Part shown: piece after piece, positions 63,386-64,000 of the stretch
How positions within the stretch are numbered: the stretch's first letter is position 1
Layout of the letters: each line of letters starts with the position of its first letter
DNA from: Albibacterium bauzanense
Lineage (GTDB): Bacteria > Bacteroidota > Bacteroidia > Sphingobacteriales > Sphingobacteriaceae
Reading direction: 5' to 3'
NCBI RefSeq assembly: GCF_004339765.1
Contig: NZ_SMGO01000001.1
Location: 186,001 to 250,000 of the forward strand
Length of the DNA stretch: 64,000 nt
Program-made: the position numbers and the translations under genes
The notes under the pieces: model-generated
What the model was told of the DNA's origin: nothing
The model's input: only the letters and a program-made list of their open reading frames with translations
Databases searched by the model: none

Positions 63386-64000
63386 ATGAACTCTGTATTA
63401 CTTATTATTTCCACAGAAAGACATATTCAGGAAGCGCAGCAATTTTTTAACTGCTGTTTACAAGTAGATTCAGAGTGGAACTTAGATATCGTTTTATTAG
63501 GAAGCCTAGTAATACCCGATCAAGCGAAACGTTTATACTCCATATTTAATAAAATCAGGGTGCTTTCACTCTATGAAAAGACTCATAAGTATAATTCTAC
63601 ATTCTTATTAAAGAACATAATAGAATTCATTAATTTTCGTAAAACCAAATATAAGATATTGATTTTTACTAATTTCATGAGCCACCGTCAACGATGGCTT
63701 ATAAATTTTGTGAAATACAATAGATCAGTATCCCTTACAGATGGTTCTGTAATTCTGTATATTAACAGTAATCGAATTAAAAATATAGACTTAGTTAGAG
63801 ACAATTATAAATTATTTAAACCTCGTAGAATTAAACATATACTGTTTTTTAGTAAATTTCATTTTAACACAAGTGCTCATGACTCACTAATTACATATTC
63901 AGAAAAATACTTAAAAAGCATTATTTCACCAGTTGATGAATGGCATTTTATAGGTTCACCTTTAATTGAACTGAAGAAAATGTCAAGTGTTGATCTTGAA
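63386..64000 (+). CDS. Start of another transferase-like protein (cut by the window end)
   Basis: An ATG at 63386, 8 bases after the previous stop, opens a frame that stays free of stops for 205 codons to the window end. The start 'MNSVLLIISTERHIQEAQQF' looks like a GT-B N-terminal Rossmann strand, and 'VSLTDGSVILYIN' near residue 120 resembles the acidic-Gly loop of sialyltransferase-like enzymes. No definite family can be named. Close spacing suggests the same operon as 62220-63377. Confidence 0.6.
   Translation, partial: MNSVLLIISTERHIQEAQQFFNCCLQVDSEWNLDIVLLGSLVIPDQAKRLYSIFNKIRVLSLYEKTHKYNSTFLLKNIIEFINFRKTKYKILIFTNFMSHRQRWLINFVKYNRSVSLTDGSVILYINSNRIKNIDLVRDNYKLFKPRRIKHILFFSKFHFNTSAHDSLITYSEKYLKSIISPVDEWHFIGSPLIELKKMSSVDLE

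Noticed and set aside
1-64000. tRNA genes, CRISPR arrays, phage integrases or toxin-antitoxin pairs
   Set aside because: Gaps between genes are short, and none showed cloverleaf, repeat-spacer or matching coding patterns.

Overview
This 64 kb window comes from an AT-rich member of the Bacteroidota, most likely a Sphingobacteriaceae-type (Pedobacter/Solitalea-like) bacterium. The signs are a SusC/SusD pair, short lipoprotein signals ending in a cysteine, the Bacteroidota promoter pattern TTTG-N20-TAnnTTTG, and the gene types present. The genus cannot be fixed from sequence reading alone. Almost the whole window is one surface-polysaccharide biosynthesis and export region. No tRNA, rRNA, CRISPR array, transposase or integrase was seen.

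Layout. (1) 1-3636: the end of a polysaccharide-utilisation operon (SusC C-terminus, SusD, GH30 lipoprotein), closed by a 23-bp perfect-stem terminator. (2) 3697-5271, minus strand: a beta-helix lipoprotein diverging from the main locus. Two overlapping divergent promoters lie between them. (3) 5347-12461: an outer-membrane protein, glycosyltransferases, Wzz, Wzy and a secreted DUF4091 protein. (4) 12597-22292: glycosyltransferases, then a UDP-L-FucNAc pathway (FnlA/CapE, CapF and CapG types) with a WbuB-like transferase, a WbpV-like reductase and a WecA/WbpL-like initiating transferase. (5) 22440-26364: a multi-SLBB export protein and UDP-glucose dehydrogenase. (6) 26375-32588: a legionaminic-acid-type pathway (LegB, LegC, LegI, LegG, PtmE, LegF), followed by a Wzx flippase, an orphan transferase-like protein and an acetyltransferase. 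(7) 36079-44110: an HTTM-DCC fusion protein, an inserted SGNH hydrolase gene flanked by 55-bp direct repeats, and an amino-sugar module (SDR, ATP-grasp, HAD, NeuD-type acetyltransferase, WecE aminotransferase). (8) 44112-47027, minus strand: a three-gene, GtrABC-like glycosylation module. (9) 47174-49475: a WbpP/TviC and TviB/WbpO pair for UDP-GalNAcA. (10) 49627-51465, minus strand: an acyltransferase-3/SGNH protein. (11) 51708-57517: a pseudaminic-acid-type operon (PseC, PseG, PseI, an ATP-grasp protein, PseF, PseH) whose first gene, pseB, survives only as an internally deleted relic. (12) 57780-64000: a PglE-like aminotransferase, a second Wza, a Wzc tyrosine kinase and two transferase-like genes, the last cut off by the window end.

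The genes fit a Wzx/Wzy-type pathway. Nucleotide sugars (L-FucNAc, GalNAcA, GlcA, two nonulosonic acids, a 4-amino-6-deoxy sugar) are made in the cytoplasm. They are assembled on undecaprenyl phosphate, flipped by Wzx, polymerised by Wzy/Wzz and exported by SLBB/Wza/Wzc proteins. The most unusual points are the pseB relic in an otherwise kept operon, and the FnlA-type enzyme 36 kb away that should make the same intermediate; a PseG with Asn where the family's catalytic His is expected; and an SGNH gene inserted with duplication of the neighbouring gene's tail. An ATP-grasp amino-sugar module, a GtrABC-like trio using an SMR/EamA protein, and several unrecognised transferase candidates that may handle the nonulosonic acids are also notable.
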